DNA of 64,000 nucleotides from Burkholderia aenigmatica (GTDB lineage: Bacteria > Pseudomonadota > Gammaproteobacteria > Burkholderiales > Burkholderiaceae). Below the pieces are notes generated by a model that was given only the letters and a program-made list of their open reading frames with translations, was not told the DNA's origin and ran no database searches. This document shows positions 8,478 through 17,721 of the stretch, in pieces; the first letter of the stretch is position 1; each line of letters opens with the position of its first letter. A program made the position numbers and the translations under genes. Location of the stretch: NCBI RefSeq assembly GCF_902499175.1, contig NZ_CABVQC010000003.1:1-64000 (forward strand), read 5' to 3'.

Positions 8478-9494
8478 TCACGTACACGGGACAGTAGCGA
8501 ACATCGCGGCCGCGGCGCGTGCGACGCTGCGTGCCAACGCCGGGTCGCCTGCCAGATGTCCGGCCTGCACGCGTTCGATCTTCACCTCGGGCACCGCACG
8601 CGCGAGGCGGGCGGCGTTGCCGGCCGGGCAAACGGGATCGTGTATCCCGTGCACGGCGAACAGCGGCACACCGGCCTGTGCCGCCCGGCGCGCGAGCGCT
8701 AATACGCTGCGCTCGCCGAGCCAGCAACCGTGCTGCAGGTAATGCGCCTGGATCCGGTATTTGTCGATCAGTCTGCCGACCGTTTTCTCCGAGCGGATCG
8801 CCCGCGCGGGCGAGCGGCGCGTCTGCACCGATGCGAGGACGGCGTCTTCGTACGCGTGCCACGCGAGCGCCACTGCGCGCTGCCGGGCTGCGCTCGCGCC
8901 GCGGCGCAGCCGCCGCGCGCAGCACGACAGCAGTCGCTCCGGCTGGCCGCCGCCGGCTGCTGAATGCATGCGCCGCCATTCGCGCGGCGCGCGCGTGCGC
9001 GACGTGATGAACAGCCGGCGGACTTCGCGCGGCGACGTCAGGAACAGGCCGCGCAGTACGACGCCGGTCACCCGCTCGGGATGCGTGCCCGCATAGGCGA
9101 GAGCGAGCGCGGCGCCCCACGATCCACCGACGACGCCCCAGCGCGCAATGCCGAGTTGATGGCGCACTGCCTCCAGATCGCCGATCAGCCGCGCGGTGCT
9201 GTTGTGACGCGTACCGCCGCGCGGTGCAGATGCCCCCGCGCCGCGCTGATCGATCAGCACGACGCGCACGCGCGTCAGGTCGAACAGTCGCAGGATGCCG
9301 GCCTGGCTGCCGCTGCCGGGCCCGCCGTGCAGCACGACGACCGGGTGGCCGTGCGCGGCGCCGGCCACGGCGAACGCGATCGATTGCCCATCGCGCCGCA
9401 GGCGGTGGGCAGCGGGCGCGGCCGGCGACGCCGGCGGGTCGGGCAAGATCCGCGTCGCGGGCGGCGGCGTGGATCGAATCGGGCGGTGTGTCAT
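8478..9494 (-). CDS. S33-family alpha/beta hydrolase, prolyl aminopeptidase-like
   Basis: The 338-residue protein has the proline iminopeptidase signatures: oxyanion-hole motif HGGPGSGS, then DQRGAG, then nucleophile elbow GGSWGAA, and a late Asp (HGIHDPVCP) and His (QAGHLAGD). This indicates an intact Ser-Asp-His triad that removes N-terminal proline or similar residues. No signal peptide is evident from ATG 9494. It is convergent with the TonB gene and divergent from the activator gene, between the dehydrogenase and pqq blocks. Because the pqq operon here has no pqqF or pqqG protease, a role in trimming the PqqA peptide is possible but not shown. A general peptidase or esterase is the alternative. 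Confidence 0.75.
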   Translation of the reverse strand: MTHRPIRSTPPPATRILPDPPASPAAPAAHRLRRDGQSIAFAVAGAAHGHPVVVLHGGPGSGSQAGILRLFDLTRVRVVLIDQRGAGASAPRGGTRHNSTARLIGDLEAVRHQLGIARWGVVGGSWGAALALAYAGTHPERVTGVVLRGLFLTSPREVRRLFITSRTRAPREWRRMHSAAGGGQPERLLSCCARRLRRGASAARQRAVALAWHAYEDAVLASVQTRRSPARAIRSEKTVGRLIDKYRIQAHYLQHGCWLGERSVLALARRAAQAGVPLFAVHGIHDPVCPAGNAARLARAVPEVKIERVQAGHLAGDPALARSVARAAAAMFATVPCT

Positions 9495-9737
9495 GTCGAT
9501 TTGGCTCGCTGGAATCGGGGCAACCGTCACGCGGCCGTGCGGGTGCCCGGGCGGTCGCAGGGGATGATCTGCGACAAAGCCAGAAACGGGCCAGCCGCGA
9601 TGATCGGGATTCGCACGGGTAGTCACGCGTCCGGAAATCGCGGTATCACGAAGCCGGCCTGTCGCGTGACCCGACACACGCGGTCGCACCCGTGGCGTGT
9701 ATTACGCATTGCTTTCAACTCGGGCGTGGCGCCGGCG

Positions 9738-9752
9738 TGGCCCGATGCTTGC
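9738..9752 (+). promoter_or_regulatory. Possible sigma-54 promoter of the activator gene
   Basis: TGGCCCGATGCTTGC matches the -24/-12 consensus except for one base (C for A in the -24 block). The predicted start is near 9764, 45 bases ahead of ATG 9809. No clear activator dyad was found upstream, so autoregulation is only suggested. The rest of 9495-9808 shows no gene. Confidence 0.55.
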
Positions 9753-9808
9753 TTGCAATGACGGCAAAGAGTCCGGCAAATGACCGGAAGGATCCCCCGG
9801 AGGAGACA

Positions 9809-11836
9809 ATGCGCGATGACATGGAGCAGGCGGCCGGATCACGGGCCGCGCATCCCGCCGGCTGGCCTGCGCCGTCGATCCAGAAGGCCCACGAGCGGTC
9901 GGAGACCTTTGGCCTGCAGGTATCGGCACAGCCCGACTACGACGTGCTGCCGAGCTCGGCGCTGGTGCTCAAGCGCGAGCAGAGCCGGGTACTGTGCGTG
10001 CATGCGATGCCGGTGATGGAAACGCTGCACGAGCAGATCGTCAACACGCAGAGCATGATCGTGTTGACCGACGCGGAAGGGCTGATCCTGCATTCGATCG
10101 GCGACGATGATTTTCTGCGCCGTGCGGAGAAGGTGGCGCTGCGCCCGGGCGCAAACTGGGCCGAGAACCGGCAGGGCACCAATGCGATCGGTACGGCACT
10201 CGCCGAATTGTGCCCGATGGTCGTCCATGGCGACCAGCACTTCCTGGCCGCGAACCGTTTCCTGACCTGTTCGAGCGTGCCGATCCTCGATCCGTACGGC
10301 GACGCGATCGGCGTGCTCGACGTGACCGGCGATCACCGCAGCTATCACCAGCACACGATGGCGCTCGCGAAGATGTCGGTGCAGATGATCGAGAATCATC
10401 TGTTTACGACGACCTTTCAGGAGACGCTGCAGGTGTCGTTCCATGGTCGCCCGGAGTTCCTCGGCACGTTGATGGAGGGGATCGTCGCGTTTACCGCCGA
10501 CGGTCGCTTCCTGTCGGCCAATCGCAGCGCGCAGTTCCAGCTCGGGATGCCGCTCGCCGCGCTGCGTGCACACACGCTGTCGTCACTGTTCGACATTACG
10601 AGCGCGCAGCTGATCGACCGCATGCGGGCGAGCACCGACCGGCACCTGACGCTGAATCTCGGCAACGGCGCGGTGGTTTGCGCGCGCGTGCACTTCCGGC
10701 GAGCGACGCTCGCCGAAGGCAGTCGGCCAACGGACGTCCACGATGCGCTTGGGCCAACCGCGCGCGCGAATGCGGTGCCTGCGCCGGCGGCGGGCACGTC
10801 GGCCGGCCTGTCGCGGCTCAACTATCTCGACACCGGCGATTCGCAGGTCGCATGCGTGATCGCGAAGGTGCGCAAGGTGATCGGCAAGGACATTCCGATC
10901 CTGATCACCGGCGAGACGGGCACTGGCAAGGAACTGCTCGCACAGGCGATCCACAACGACTCGCCGCGGCGAGACGCGCCGTTTGTCGCGGTCAACTGCG
11001 CGTCGATCCCGGAGGCGCTGATCGAGTCCGAGCTGTTCGGCTACGAGGAAGGCGCATTCACCGGCGCACGTCGCAAGGGGGCGATCGGCAAGCTGCTGCA
11101 GGCGAACGGCGGCACGTTGTTCCTCGACGAGATCGGCGACATGCCGTATCCGCTGCAGGTGCGGCTGTTGCGCGTGCTGCAGGAGCGCCTCGTCAACCCG
11201 CTCGGTTCGACGAAGACGATCGCCGTGGACATCGCGATCATCTGCGCGACGCATCGCGATTTGCGCGACATGATTGCGCAGAACCGCTTTCGCGAGGATC
11301 TCTACTACCGGCTGAATGGCCTCGTGGTGCGCCTGCCGCCGTTGCGCGACCGCACGGATATCGCGGTGGTCGTACAAAAGATGCTGCACCGGGAGGCGTT
11401 CGCGGGGCCGGGCCGGCCGCCGCTGTCCGTCGCGCCCGACGTGATGGCGCTGTTCGTGCGCTGCATGTGGCCCGGCAACTTTCGCCAGCTCGGCAACTTG
11501 TTGCGCACGGCGGCGGCAATGGTCGACGACGATGGTGAAATCCGGCGCGAGCACCTGCCGGACGACTTCTTCGACGACCTGCGCCGCGGCGACGCGCAGG
11601 CCGCCCAGGTTGCGCAGGCTGAGCACGATCCGTCTGCCGGATCGTACGTCGCGGACGCGTTCCCGCCGGCCGACGCGCGCCTGCAGGACGTTGCCGCGTC
11701 TGCGATCGCCGCCGCGCTCGCCCGTCATGGCGGAAACGTGTCCGCTGCGGCGCGCGCGCTCGGCGTCTCGCGCAACACGATCTACCGGAAGATGCCGGCA
11801 GCCGACGTGGAACGCCGCCCGTCGGACGAAAGCTGA
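9809..11836 (+). CDS. AcoR-type sigma-54-dependent transcriptional activator
   Basis: The 675-residue protein has an N-terminal GAF-type sensor (about 60-190; NWAENRQGTNAIGTA is typical of the AcoR family) and a PAS-like segment (about 210-290). The AAA+ domain carries Walker A GETGTGKE near 367, the sigma-54 contact GAFTGA near 414 and Walker B TLFLDEIGD near 435. A Fis-type helix-turn-helix lies near 638-665 (GNVSAAARALGVSRNTIYRK). The start at 9809 follows GGAGGAG. There is no receiver domain, so it probably senses a small molecule directly, perhaps an alcohol or aldehyde. Sigma-54 promoters of acs, the dehydrogenase operon, the TonB gene and pqqA surround it, making it the likely regulator of all four. 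Confidence 0.92.
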   Translation: MRDDMEQAAGSRAAHPAGWPAPSIQKAHERSETFGLQVSAQPDYDVLPSSALVLKREQSRVLCVHAMPVMETLHEQIVNTQSMIVLTDAEGLILHSIGDDDFLRRAEKVALRPGANWAENRQGTNAIGTALAELCPMVVHGDQHFLAANRFLTCSSVPILDPYGDAIGVLDVTGDHRSYHQHTMALAKMSVQMIENHLFTTTFQETLQVSFHGRPEFLGTLMEGIVAFTADGRFLSANRSAQFQLGMPLAALRAHTLSSLFDITSAQLIDRMRASTDRHLTLNLGNGAVVCARVHFRRATLAEGSRPTDVHDALGPTARANAVPAPAAGTSAGLSRLNYLDTGDSQVACVIAKVRKVIGKDIPILITGETGTGKELLAQAIHNDSPRRDAPFVAVNCASIPEALIESELFGYEEGAFTGARRKGAIGKLLQANGGTLFLDEIGDMPYPLQVRLLRVLQERLVNPLGSTKTIAVDIAIICATHRDLRDMIAQNRFREDLYYRLNGLVVRLPPLRDRTDIAVVVQKMLHREAFAGPGRPPLSVAPDVMALFVRCMWPGNFRQLGNLLRTAAAMVDDDGEIRREHLPDDFFDDLRRGDAQAAQVAQAEHDPSAGSYVADAFPPADARLQDVAASAIAAALARHGGNVSAAARALGVSRNTIYRKMPAADVERRPSDES

Positions 11837-11886
11837 CGCGCAGGACGCGGGATCGCGGCCTGCGCACAGCGCGCGCTGTCACAGCC

Positions 11887-11928
11887 GGTGTGTCAAGTTG
11901 CAACACCGGTGTTCAACGATTCAACACC
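11887..11928. promoter_or_regulatory. Tandem activator dyads upstream of the pqq operon
   Basis: Two 21-base dyads lie end to end. The first (11887-11907) has arms GGTGT and TTGCAACACC; the second (11908-11928) has arms GGTGTTCAA and TTCAACACC. Their period of 21 bases is two helical turns, placing both on one face of the helix. They lie about 160-205 bases upstream of the predicted pqqA start. The arms match the half-sites at 5840-5892. Confidence 0.65.
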
Positions 11929-12064
11929 TGTTGCTCCCCCCGCGCATCCCGCAGCCGGGGCGGCCGCCCCTATCCGTATGAATCGTGTCGGCTATTCGTA
12001 AGGATTTCATCCCGATGCCCGAATGACGGCCGGTTGCCGCCGCCGGGCGGCCAACGTACGGTTT

Positions 12065-12080
12065 CGGCACGCTCCTTGCT
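12065..12080 (+). promoter_or_regulatory. Sigma-54 promoter of pqqABCDE
   Basis: CGGCACGCTCCTTGCT matches the consensus in the -24 block (GGCACG) and the -12 block (TTGCT) with the invariant GG and GC 10 bases apart; only the first T is replaced by C. The predicted start is near 12091, about 67 bases ahead of pqqA. Confidence 0.8.
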
Positions 12081-12157
12081 GAAGAGGAACCGACCGCCCG
12101 ATTTCCGCGGTTGTTCGACTCACCAGGCAACTCATCAACTCAATCAGGAGACACATC

Positions 12158-12232
12158 ATGCAGTGGACGACACCGACCTACACCGACCTGCGCTTCGGCT
12201 TCGAAATCACGATGTACATCGCCAACCGCTGA
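12158..12232 (+). CDS. pqqA: PQQ precursor peptide PqqA
   Basis: This 24-residue peptide ([16 protein letters not shown], then ITMYIANR) is the ribosomal precursor of pyrroloquinoline quinone. The conserved Glu16 and Tyr20, in the E-x3-Y motif, are the two residues joined to form the cofactor. AGGAG lies 8 bases before the ATG. It is too short for standard gene calling but is placed exactly before pqqB, as in other pqq operons. PqqD would bind it and PqqE would crosslink Glu to Tyr. Confidence 0.97.
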   Translation: MQWTTPTYTDLRFGFEITMYIANR

Positions 12233-12292
12233 TCGCCGCGCGTGCCGCCCGTTTCGCCGTGTCGGCGCGGGCGGCCTCGGGAGCTGACGCCC

Positions 12293-13216
12293 ATGAAGAT
12301 CAAGATACTCGGCTCGGGAGCCGGCGGCGGCCTGCCGCAATGGAACTGCAATTGCGCGAACTGTCGCCGTGCGCGCAGCGGAAGCGGCCACGTGCTGCCG
12401 CGCACGCAGTCGTCGATCGCGGTCAGCGACGACGGCATCGACTGGATCCTCGTCAATGCGTCACCCGACATTCTTTCCCAGTTGCGCGCGGATCCGGACC
12501 TGCAACCGGCGCGCGCGATCCGCGACAGCGGCATCGCTGCCGTCGTGCTGTGCGACGCGCAGATCGATCACGTGACGGGCCTGCTGATGCTGCGCGAGCG
12601 ATCGACGCCGCTGCCGCTTTACGCGAGCGCACCCGTGCTCGACGACTTGTCGACCGGCTTGCCGCTCGTGCCGCTGCTGGGTCATTACTGCGGCGTCGCC
12701 GCTCACACGATCACGCTCGGCGAGCCGTTCGAGGTGCCGGCGGCGCGCGGGATCCGTTTCACCGCGATTCCCGTCGACAGCAAGGCGCCGCCTTATTCGC
12801 CGCGGCGCGCGTCGGCCGCGCCCGGGGACAACGTCGCGCTGTCGATCGAAGATGTCGCGAGCGGCCGCCGCGCGTTCTATGCGCCAGGGCTCGCGGCAGT
12901 CAACGACGACGTACGTGCGGCCATGGACGGCGCCGATCTCGTGCTGGTGGACGGCACGTTCTGGACCGGGACCGAAATGATCGATCTCGGCCTGTCGGGC
13001 AAGCACGCGGCCGACATGGGGCATCTCGCGCAGTGTGCGGAACACGGGCGGCCCGGCATGATCGATTGGCTCGACACGCTGCCCGCACGTACGCGCAAGG
13101 TGCTCACGCACATCAACAACACGAACCCGATTCTCGATCCGCATTCCGTCGAGCACGCGCTCCTGCGCGCGCACGGCATTGACGTCGCACACGACGGAAT
13201 GCAATTCCAGGTCTGA
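12293..13216 (+). CDS. pqqB: PQQ biosynthesis protein PqqB
   Basis: The 307-residue protein is a metallo-beta-lactamase-fold enzyme. It begins [19 protein letters not shown] and carries the cysteine knot CNCANC that binds structural zinc, plus [10 protein letters not shown] where related hydrolases have the metal motif. PqqB is thought to hydroxylate the crosslinked Glu-Tyr intermediate. ATG 12293 is 60 bases after pqqA; an upstream in-frame ATG at 12242 gives an atypical N-terminus. It is separated from pqqC by two bases, so translation is probably coupled. Confidence 0.96.
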   Translation: MKIKILGSGAGGGLPQWNCNCANCRRARSGSGHVLPRTQSSIAVSDDGIDWILVNASPDILSQLRADPDLQPARAIRDSGIAAVVLCDAQIDHVTGLLMLRERSTPLPLYASAPVLDDLSTGLPLVPLLGHYCGVAAHTITLGEPFEVPAARGIRFTAIPVDSKAPPYSPRRASAAPGDNVALSIEDVASGRRAFYAPGLAAVNDDVRAAMDGADLVLVDGTFWTGTEMIDLGLSGKHAADMGHLAQCAEHGRPGMIDWLDTLPARTRKVLTHINNTNPILDPHSVEHALLRAHGIDVAHDGMQFQV

Positions 13217-13218
13217 CG

Positions 13219-13938
13219 ATGAACGCACCGATTCCCGCTACGGCGTTGCACGCAACGCCCTGGATCGCGACCGAATTCGAGGCGCGCCTGCGTGCGCTCG
13301 AATCGCGCTATCACATCCATCATCCGTTCAACCGACGGCTCAACAGTGGCGCCTGTTCGCCCGCGCAGATCCGCGGCTGGGTGGCAAACCGCTTCTACTA
13401 CCAGATCAACATTCCGCTCAAGGATGCGGCGATCCTGTCGAACTGCCCCGACCGTGACACGCGTCGCCGCTGGATTCAGCGGCTGGTCGATCACGACGGG
13501 CAGGGCGACAACGAAGGCGGCATCGAGGCATGGGTACGGCTCGGCGAGGCATGCGGTCTCGCGCGCGCCGAACTGTGGTCGCTCGAACACGTGTTGCCCG
13601 GCGTGCGTTTCGCGGTGGACGCATACGTGAACTTCGCACGGCGCGCGCCATGGCAGGAAGCCGTGTGCTCGTCGCTGACCGAGATGTTCGCGCCGCAAAT
13701 CCATCTCGACCGCCTCGCGGGCTGGCCGTCGCATTACCCGTGGATAGAGCCGGCCGGGCTGCATTACTTCCGCAGCCGCGTCCCGCTCGCGCAGCGCGAC
13801 GTCGAGCATGGTCTCGCCGTGACGCTGCAGCATTTCACGACACCGGATGCGCAGCAGCGCGCGCTCGGCATTCTGCAATTCAAGCTCGACATTCTGTGGT
13901 CGATGCTCGACGCCGTCGAAAAGGCCTACCCCCTATGA
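13219..13938 (+). CDS. pqqC: Pyrroloquinoline-quinone synthase PqqC
   Basis: The 239-residue cofactor-free oxidase carries out the final ring closure and eight-electron oxidation to PQQ. Family hallmarks are visible: [14 protein letters not shown] near the N-terminus, [13 protein letters not shown], and the C-terminal segment [16 protein letters not shown]. Its length matches stand-alone PqqC, so it is not the PqqCD fusion seen in some methylotrophs. Its stop codon overlaps the pqqD start. Confidence 0.97.
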   Translation: MNAPIPATALHATPWIATEFEARLRALESRYHIHHPFNRRLNSGACSPAQIRGWVANRFYYQINIPLKDAAILSNCPDRDTRRRWIQRLVDHDGQGDNEGGIEAWVRLGEACGLARAELWSLEHVLPGVRFAVDAYVNFARRAPWQEAVCSSLTEMFAPQIHLDRLAGWPSHYPWIEPAGLHYFRSRVPLAQRDVEHGLAVTLQHFTTPDAQQRALGILQFKLDILWSMLDAVEKAYPL

Positions 13939-14216
13939 ACGCGATCGAAGCCGCTAGCGGCGTACCGCTGCGCCCCTGTCTCAGTGGCATGTACCGCCTG
14001 CAATGGGAGGCGGCCCAGGATGCGTACGTGCTCCTCTATCCGGAGGGAATGGTCAAGCTCAACCCGAGTGCGGGCGAGATTCTCGCGCGCTGCGACGGCA
14101 CGCGCGAACTGGACGACATCATTGGCGAACTCGAGCGCCTGTTCCGCCAATCGGACCTCGCGACCGACGTCTACCGGTTCCTCGATCATGCGCGACTGCG
14201 CGGCTGGCTCGACTGA
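13935..14216 (+). CDS. pqqD: PqqA-binding chaperone PqqD
   Basis: The 93-residue protein has the RRE fold of peptide chaperones: [22 protein letters not shown], then a helical C-terminal half. It presents PqqA to the radical-SAM enzyme PqqE. The ATG overlaps the pqqC stop (ATGA) and the gene ends one base before pqqE, showing tight coupling. Confidence 0.95.
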   Translation: MNAIEAASGVPLRPCLSGMYRLQWEAAQDAYVLLYPEGMVKLNPSAGEILARCDGTRELDDIIGELERLFRQSDLATDVYRFLDHARLRGWLD

Positions 14217-14217
14217 T

Positions 14218-15354
14218 ATGGTTCCCGACACTTCCCGTCCGTCCGCGCCGCTGTGGCTGCTCGCGGAACTCACGTACCGTTGCCCGCTGCACTGCGCGTT
14301 CTGCTACAACCCCGTCGACTTCGCGGCGCACGGCGCGGAACTCGATACCGATGCGTGGCGCGCGGTCATCAACGATGCGCGCGCGCTCGGCGCCGCGCAG
14401 ATCGGCTTCTCGGGCGGCGAACCGCTGCAACGCGGCGACCTCGAGACGCTCGTCGCGCATGCGCGCGGGCTGGGCTTCTATACGAACCTGATCACGTCGG
14501 GCATCGGGCTGAACATTGCACGCATCGAGCGGCTCAAGGCGGCCGGGCTCGATCACATCCAGCTGTCGCTGCAGGATTCGACGCGCGAACTGAACGATTT
14601 CCTGAGCAGTACCCGCACGTTCGAGCTGAAGCGCAGCGTTGCGCGGCTGATCAAGGCGCACGGCTACCCGATGGTGCTCAACTGCGTGCTGCATCGCTAC
14701 AACCTGCCGCACGTGGGACAGATCATCGAGATGGCGCTCGACCTGGGCGCCGATTACCTGGAGCTCGCGAACACGCAGTACTACGGCTGGGCGATGCTGA
14801 ACCGAGACCAGTTGATGCCGACCGTCGAGCAGGTGCGCGAGGCCGAGGAAACGGTCAATCGCTATCGCAAGCTGGTGGGCGAGCGCTGCAAGATCCTGTT
14901 CGTCGTGCCCGACTATTTCGAGCGGCGCCCGAAGGCATGCATGAATGGCTGGGGCTCGGTGTTCCTGGGCGTTGCGCCGGACGGCACCGCGCTGCCGTGT
15001 CATGCCGCGCGGTCGCTGCCCGGACTCGCACTGCCGAACGTGCGCGACCGGTCGCTGCGGGAAATCTGGTACGACAGCGACGCATTCAACGCGTTTCGCG
15101 GCGACGACTGGATGCGCGAGCCGTGCCGCACATGCGACGAACGGCATGCGGATCACGGCGGTTGCCGGTGCCAGGCCTATCTGCTGGCCGGCGATCCGAA
15201 GGAGGCCGATCCGGTGTGCGAGAAGTCCCCGCACCACGGCCAGGTCGAGCAGACCGTGCAATTCGCGCGACGTCGCGAGCCGCGCGACGAACAGCCGATG
15301 GTTTTTCGCAGCCGGGAGAATTCGCTTGCGCGATGCGGGACAGCGAGCGACTGA
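14218..15354 (+). CDS. pqqE: Radical-SAM PqqA peptide cyclase PqqE
   Basis: The 378-residue enzyme joins Glu16 and Tyr20 of PqqA. The radical-SAM cluster motif is C22-x3-C26-x2-C29 (CPLHCAFC), the SAM-binding GGEP is present (IGFSGGEPLQ), and the C-terminal SPASM domain supplies further Fe-S ligands (PCHAARS, EPCRTCDERHADHGGCRCQ). It is the last recognisable gene of the operon. No pqqF-type protease follows it; the next 420 bases have no clear gene. Confidence 0.97.
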   Translation: MVPDTSRPSAPLWLLAELTYRCPLHCAFCYNPVDFAAHGAELDTDAWRAVINDARALGAAQIGFSGGEPLQRGDLETLVAHARGLGFYTNLITSGIGLNIARIERLKAAGLDHIQLSLQDSTRELNDFLSSTRTFELKRSVARLIKAHGYPMVLNCVLHRYNLPHVGQIIEMALDLGADYLELANTQYYGWAMLNRDQLMPTVEQVREAEETVNRYRKLVGERCKILFVVPDYFERRPKACMNGWGSVFLGVAPDGTALPCHAARSLPGLALPNVRDRSLREIWYDSDAFNAFRGDDWMREPCRTCDERHADHGGCRCQAYLLAGDPKEADPVCEKSPHHGQVEQTVQFARRREPRDEQPMVFRSRENSLARCGTASD

Positions 15355-15780
15355 GGACGGAGCACGGTGAAGACGACGACGGGAAGGCGCGGGGCAGGGC
15401 AAAGCGATGAAGATCGTGGCAGTCGATACGCAGTCCTCTTCATGGCGGCGGCGTGTTGCGTCCGGGCGAGGTGATGGAACACCGGATGGAGGGCGTGTTG
15501 AGCACGGCTGCCTTCGATGCGCGAGGGACGGGCGAGACATGCATTTACGTCCGCGATCGTCCTGGTTGCGGCGGCATGCGCGTGGCATCGGCCGTGGCTG
15601 TCATGAGTGTGCTGCATGCGGGCGTATTCGTACCGTTCGCACCTGTTCGAGCCCGGCAGCGCGCACATGATGTACTTGCGTCGCCGCGGCCGGTGCCGTT
15701 TGCGACGGCGATCGGGCGGCGCGAGGTGGTGCACCACGATGCGGCGTCCGGCACCACGCAGACACAAGCGGCGTGAGCCG
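15355..15780. other. Intergenic stretch after pqqE with no recognisable gene
   Basis: Both strands have only overlapping GC-rich open frames without ribosome sites or family motifs. I see no terminator hairpin followed by a T-run. The stretch leads into the exbD remnant and may be decayed sequence of a former TonB-ExbB-ExbD locus. Confidence 0.4.
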
Positions 15781-15970
15781 AGGCCCGCATCCGGTGTCCG
15801 GTGCCGAACGGCAGGCGCGTCTTGCCGCGGCGGCGCGCGCCGCGTCCCAACCGGAAGTGCGCCTGTCGGCCGATCGCGCGACCTGTTACGACAGCGTCGC
15901 GAAGTTGCTGTCGGCGGCGCGGGCAGTCGGCCTTGCGAAGGTCGGTTTCGTTACCGATCCCGCACTCGGC
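15781..15970 (+). pseudogene. ExbD C-terminal remnant
   Basis: In one plus-strand frame the translation reads AERQARLAAAARAASQPEVR and continues LSADRATCYDSVAKL and LSAARAVGLAKVGFVTDP. This is the periplasmic C-terminal part of ExbD/TolR-type proton-channel subunits. The N-terminal membrane segment and the start codon are missing, and the frame drifts into unrelated sequence after FVTDP. It is therefore a truncated remnant. ExbD energises TonB receptors, so the locus next to the pqq operon may once have had its own TonB energiser. Confidence 0.7.
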
Positions 15971-16062
15971 CGATCGCGCGCGGCGCTCCGCTGCTGCGGC
16001 CGCACGACGCGACCTGACGGCGCCGCCCGGCCGCGACGTTACCCATCCTCCGCCTCCGCCTC

Positions 16063-16132
16063 CGCCTTCGCCTGCAGCCCCTTCAAGCCCTGGATGACAA
16101 CCAGCAGCGCGCGCCCGTGCTCGTCCGACTCA
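16063..16132. repeat. Partial copy of the 3' end of the HTH gene at 19587-19934
   Basis: About 70 bases match 19599-19668 with only about four differences; the match starts CGCCTTCGCCTGCAGCCCCT. The second copy is the coding 3' end of the HTH gene (minus strand). The copy here has no start and no intact frame. The two copies bracket the MFS, hydrolase and unknown genes, as expected for a gain-by-recombination scar. Confidence 0.75.
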
Positions 16133-16217
16133 TATCGCGGGCGTAGCGATCAGCGGCCGCTGGCGGTCGGGTTGGAGCAATAGGCGCTGTATCTGTATCC
16201 GAAGCGCGCATTCGCGG

Positions 16218-17432
16218 TCAGCGTGTCGCGATCTGCGCGTTTTCGCGGCGAAGACTCGTGTGAGTGAGCATCAGCAAGTTGATGACAACGACGGCGATCG
16301 TTGCGACGATCATCCAGTTCACCCCGCCGTGGGTCACCAATACGCCCGCTACGTACGGAAACCCGAACAGGCCCGTGAAGTAGGCGATCGTGAAGACTTG
16401 CGAGCTTGCTGATGCGGACAAGCCCTTTTCGCTGGCGAGATTGACCGCCATGCCGTTCAAGGTGGAGTAGCTGAGTCCGTAGCCGATCGCGAAGATGAAC
16501 GAGCCGATCACGTACAGGATTTCACTGCCCGGATTGGACACAAAAATGACCAGCGCCACGAGCGTCATGGCGAACAGCGTGGAGGCGAGCTTTCGGACCG
16601 GCAATCGGCTGATCGTCTGCGCCAGCGTGAATCGGCAGAAGACGGTCGTCAACGTGAATGTCACGAAAAAGAGATCGGGCGACAGATGTCGCGACTCCGC
16701 ATAGATCGCCTGAAAATTCGATAGCGCGGAAAAGACACATGCGGCGAGTCCGATCATGATGATCGGCAGCCGGGTGGCATGGCGCAGTATCTCGGCAACC
16801 CGCGCGGCGGTCAGGCCGGTTGCATCTGCGGGCGGGTGGGGTAGGCGTTCCGCCCGTTTTCGGACAATCGAAAATGCGATGGCGGCAATCACGCAGAGAC
16901 ATGCCAGGCCTGCGTAGACGATGGCGTACGAACCGGAGCGGCTGGCGACGAAGTGGCCGATCGGTGATGCGAGACCCAGCCCGACCATTTGACCGCCGGA
17001 CAGCAAGGTCAGGTATTTGATCCGCGCGGAGGGCCTGAGGTGATGAATGATTTGAAGCGGCGCGAGTATGTAAAAAGCCGACCATCCCATTCCCAGAAGC
17101 AGGCCGCCGATGAATGCGATCCTCAAATCGTGCGCTGCCAGGCTGAACGCGAGCATGGAAAGGGCCATGACGGCAGCGGCGGCCACGATGGTCGACATCA
17201 AGCCGATTCGTTGTGCTACCCATCCGGCGACAAGGGAGCTGACGATCATGGTCAGGATGCCGGTCGAAATCACGGCGCCGGCCATCGACGAATCCAGGCC
17301 GCTCTGACGCAAATGCTCGGAGAGGAGAAAGCTGGCGCCGTAGGCGGCGGCAAGCGCGACGCTCGCGATGAGGAATGGAACGAACGTGGCAGCGGCGAGC
17401 GAAGACGGAAGCGGGGCAGCGGATGGTTTCAT
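16218..17432 (-). CDS. Major facilitator superfamily transporter
   Basis: The 404-residue protein has about twelve hydrophobic segments and begins MKPSAAPLPSSLAAATFVPF. The loop after helix 2 (AGWVAQRIGLMST) is a weak form of the MFS motif. It resembles small-molecule efflux MFS proteins, but no substrate can be assigned. It stands alone on the minus strand inside the bracketed accessory segment; its nearest neighbour, a hydrolase, is divergent. Confidence 0.8.
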   Translation of the reverse strand: MKPSAAPLPSSLAAATFVPFLIASVALAAAYGASFLLSEHLRQSGLDSSMAGAVISTGILTMIVSSLVAGWVAQRIGLMSTIVAAAAVMALSMLAFSLAAHDLRIAFIGGLLLGMGWSAFYILAPLQIIHHLRPSARIKYLTLLSGGQMVGLGLASPIGHFVASRSGSYAIVYAGLACLCVIAAIAFSIVRKRAERLPHPPADATGLTAARVAEILRHATRLPIIMIGLAACVFSALSNFQAIYAESRHLSPDLFFVTFTLTTVFCRFTLAQTISRLPVRKLASTLFAMTLVALVIFVSNPGSEILYVIGSFIFAIGYGLSYSTLNGMAVNLASEKGLSASASSQVFTIAYFTGLFGFPYVAGVLVTHGGVNWMIVATIAVVVINLLMLTHTSLRRENAQIATR

Positions 17433-17721
17433 CGAGTTGGCATCCAGTTTTTATCGCCGCCGTGATGCGTTGAGCGGGCCGGATTTCTTTGATCGTCTTA
17501 TACCCACGGTTGGCATGCAGAAGGCCCGTCCGGATTTTCTGATCCTGAGCTTGACGGGCATTGTGTTTTAGGTAGAAGCGGGATGAAATGTACAGTGAAG
17601 CCGATTTTCTTCTGCACAGTTCCCGCCGTTGCCGATGAGCTTGGGCTCAGAAACTCGAAGTCGATCGAGATTACGTTGGAGGGTTTCGAAGCGTGATCAA
17701 CTACCTGTCTGGATCATTCTG
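17433..17721. other. Divergent intergenic region, lower GC
   Basis: This stretch between the MFS and hydrolase genes is less GC-rich than its surroundings. I see no gene and no confident promoter in it. An in-frame ATG at 17629 could extend the hydrolase, but the extension (MPMSLGSETRSRSRLRW) looks non-coding. Confidence 0.4.
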
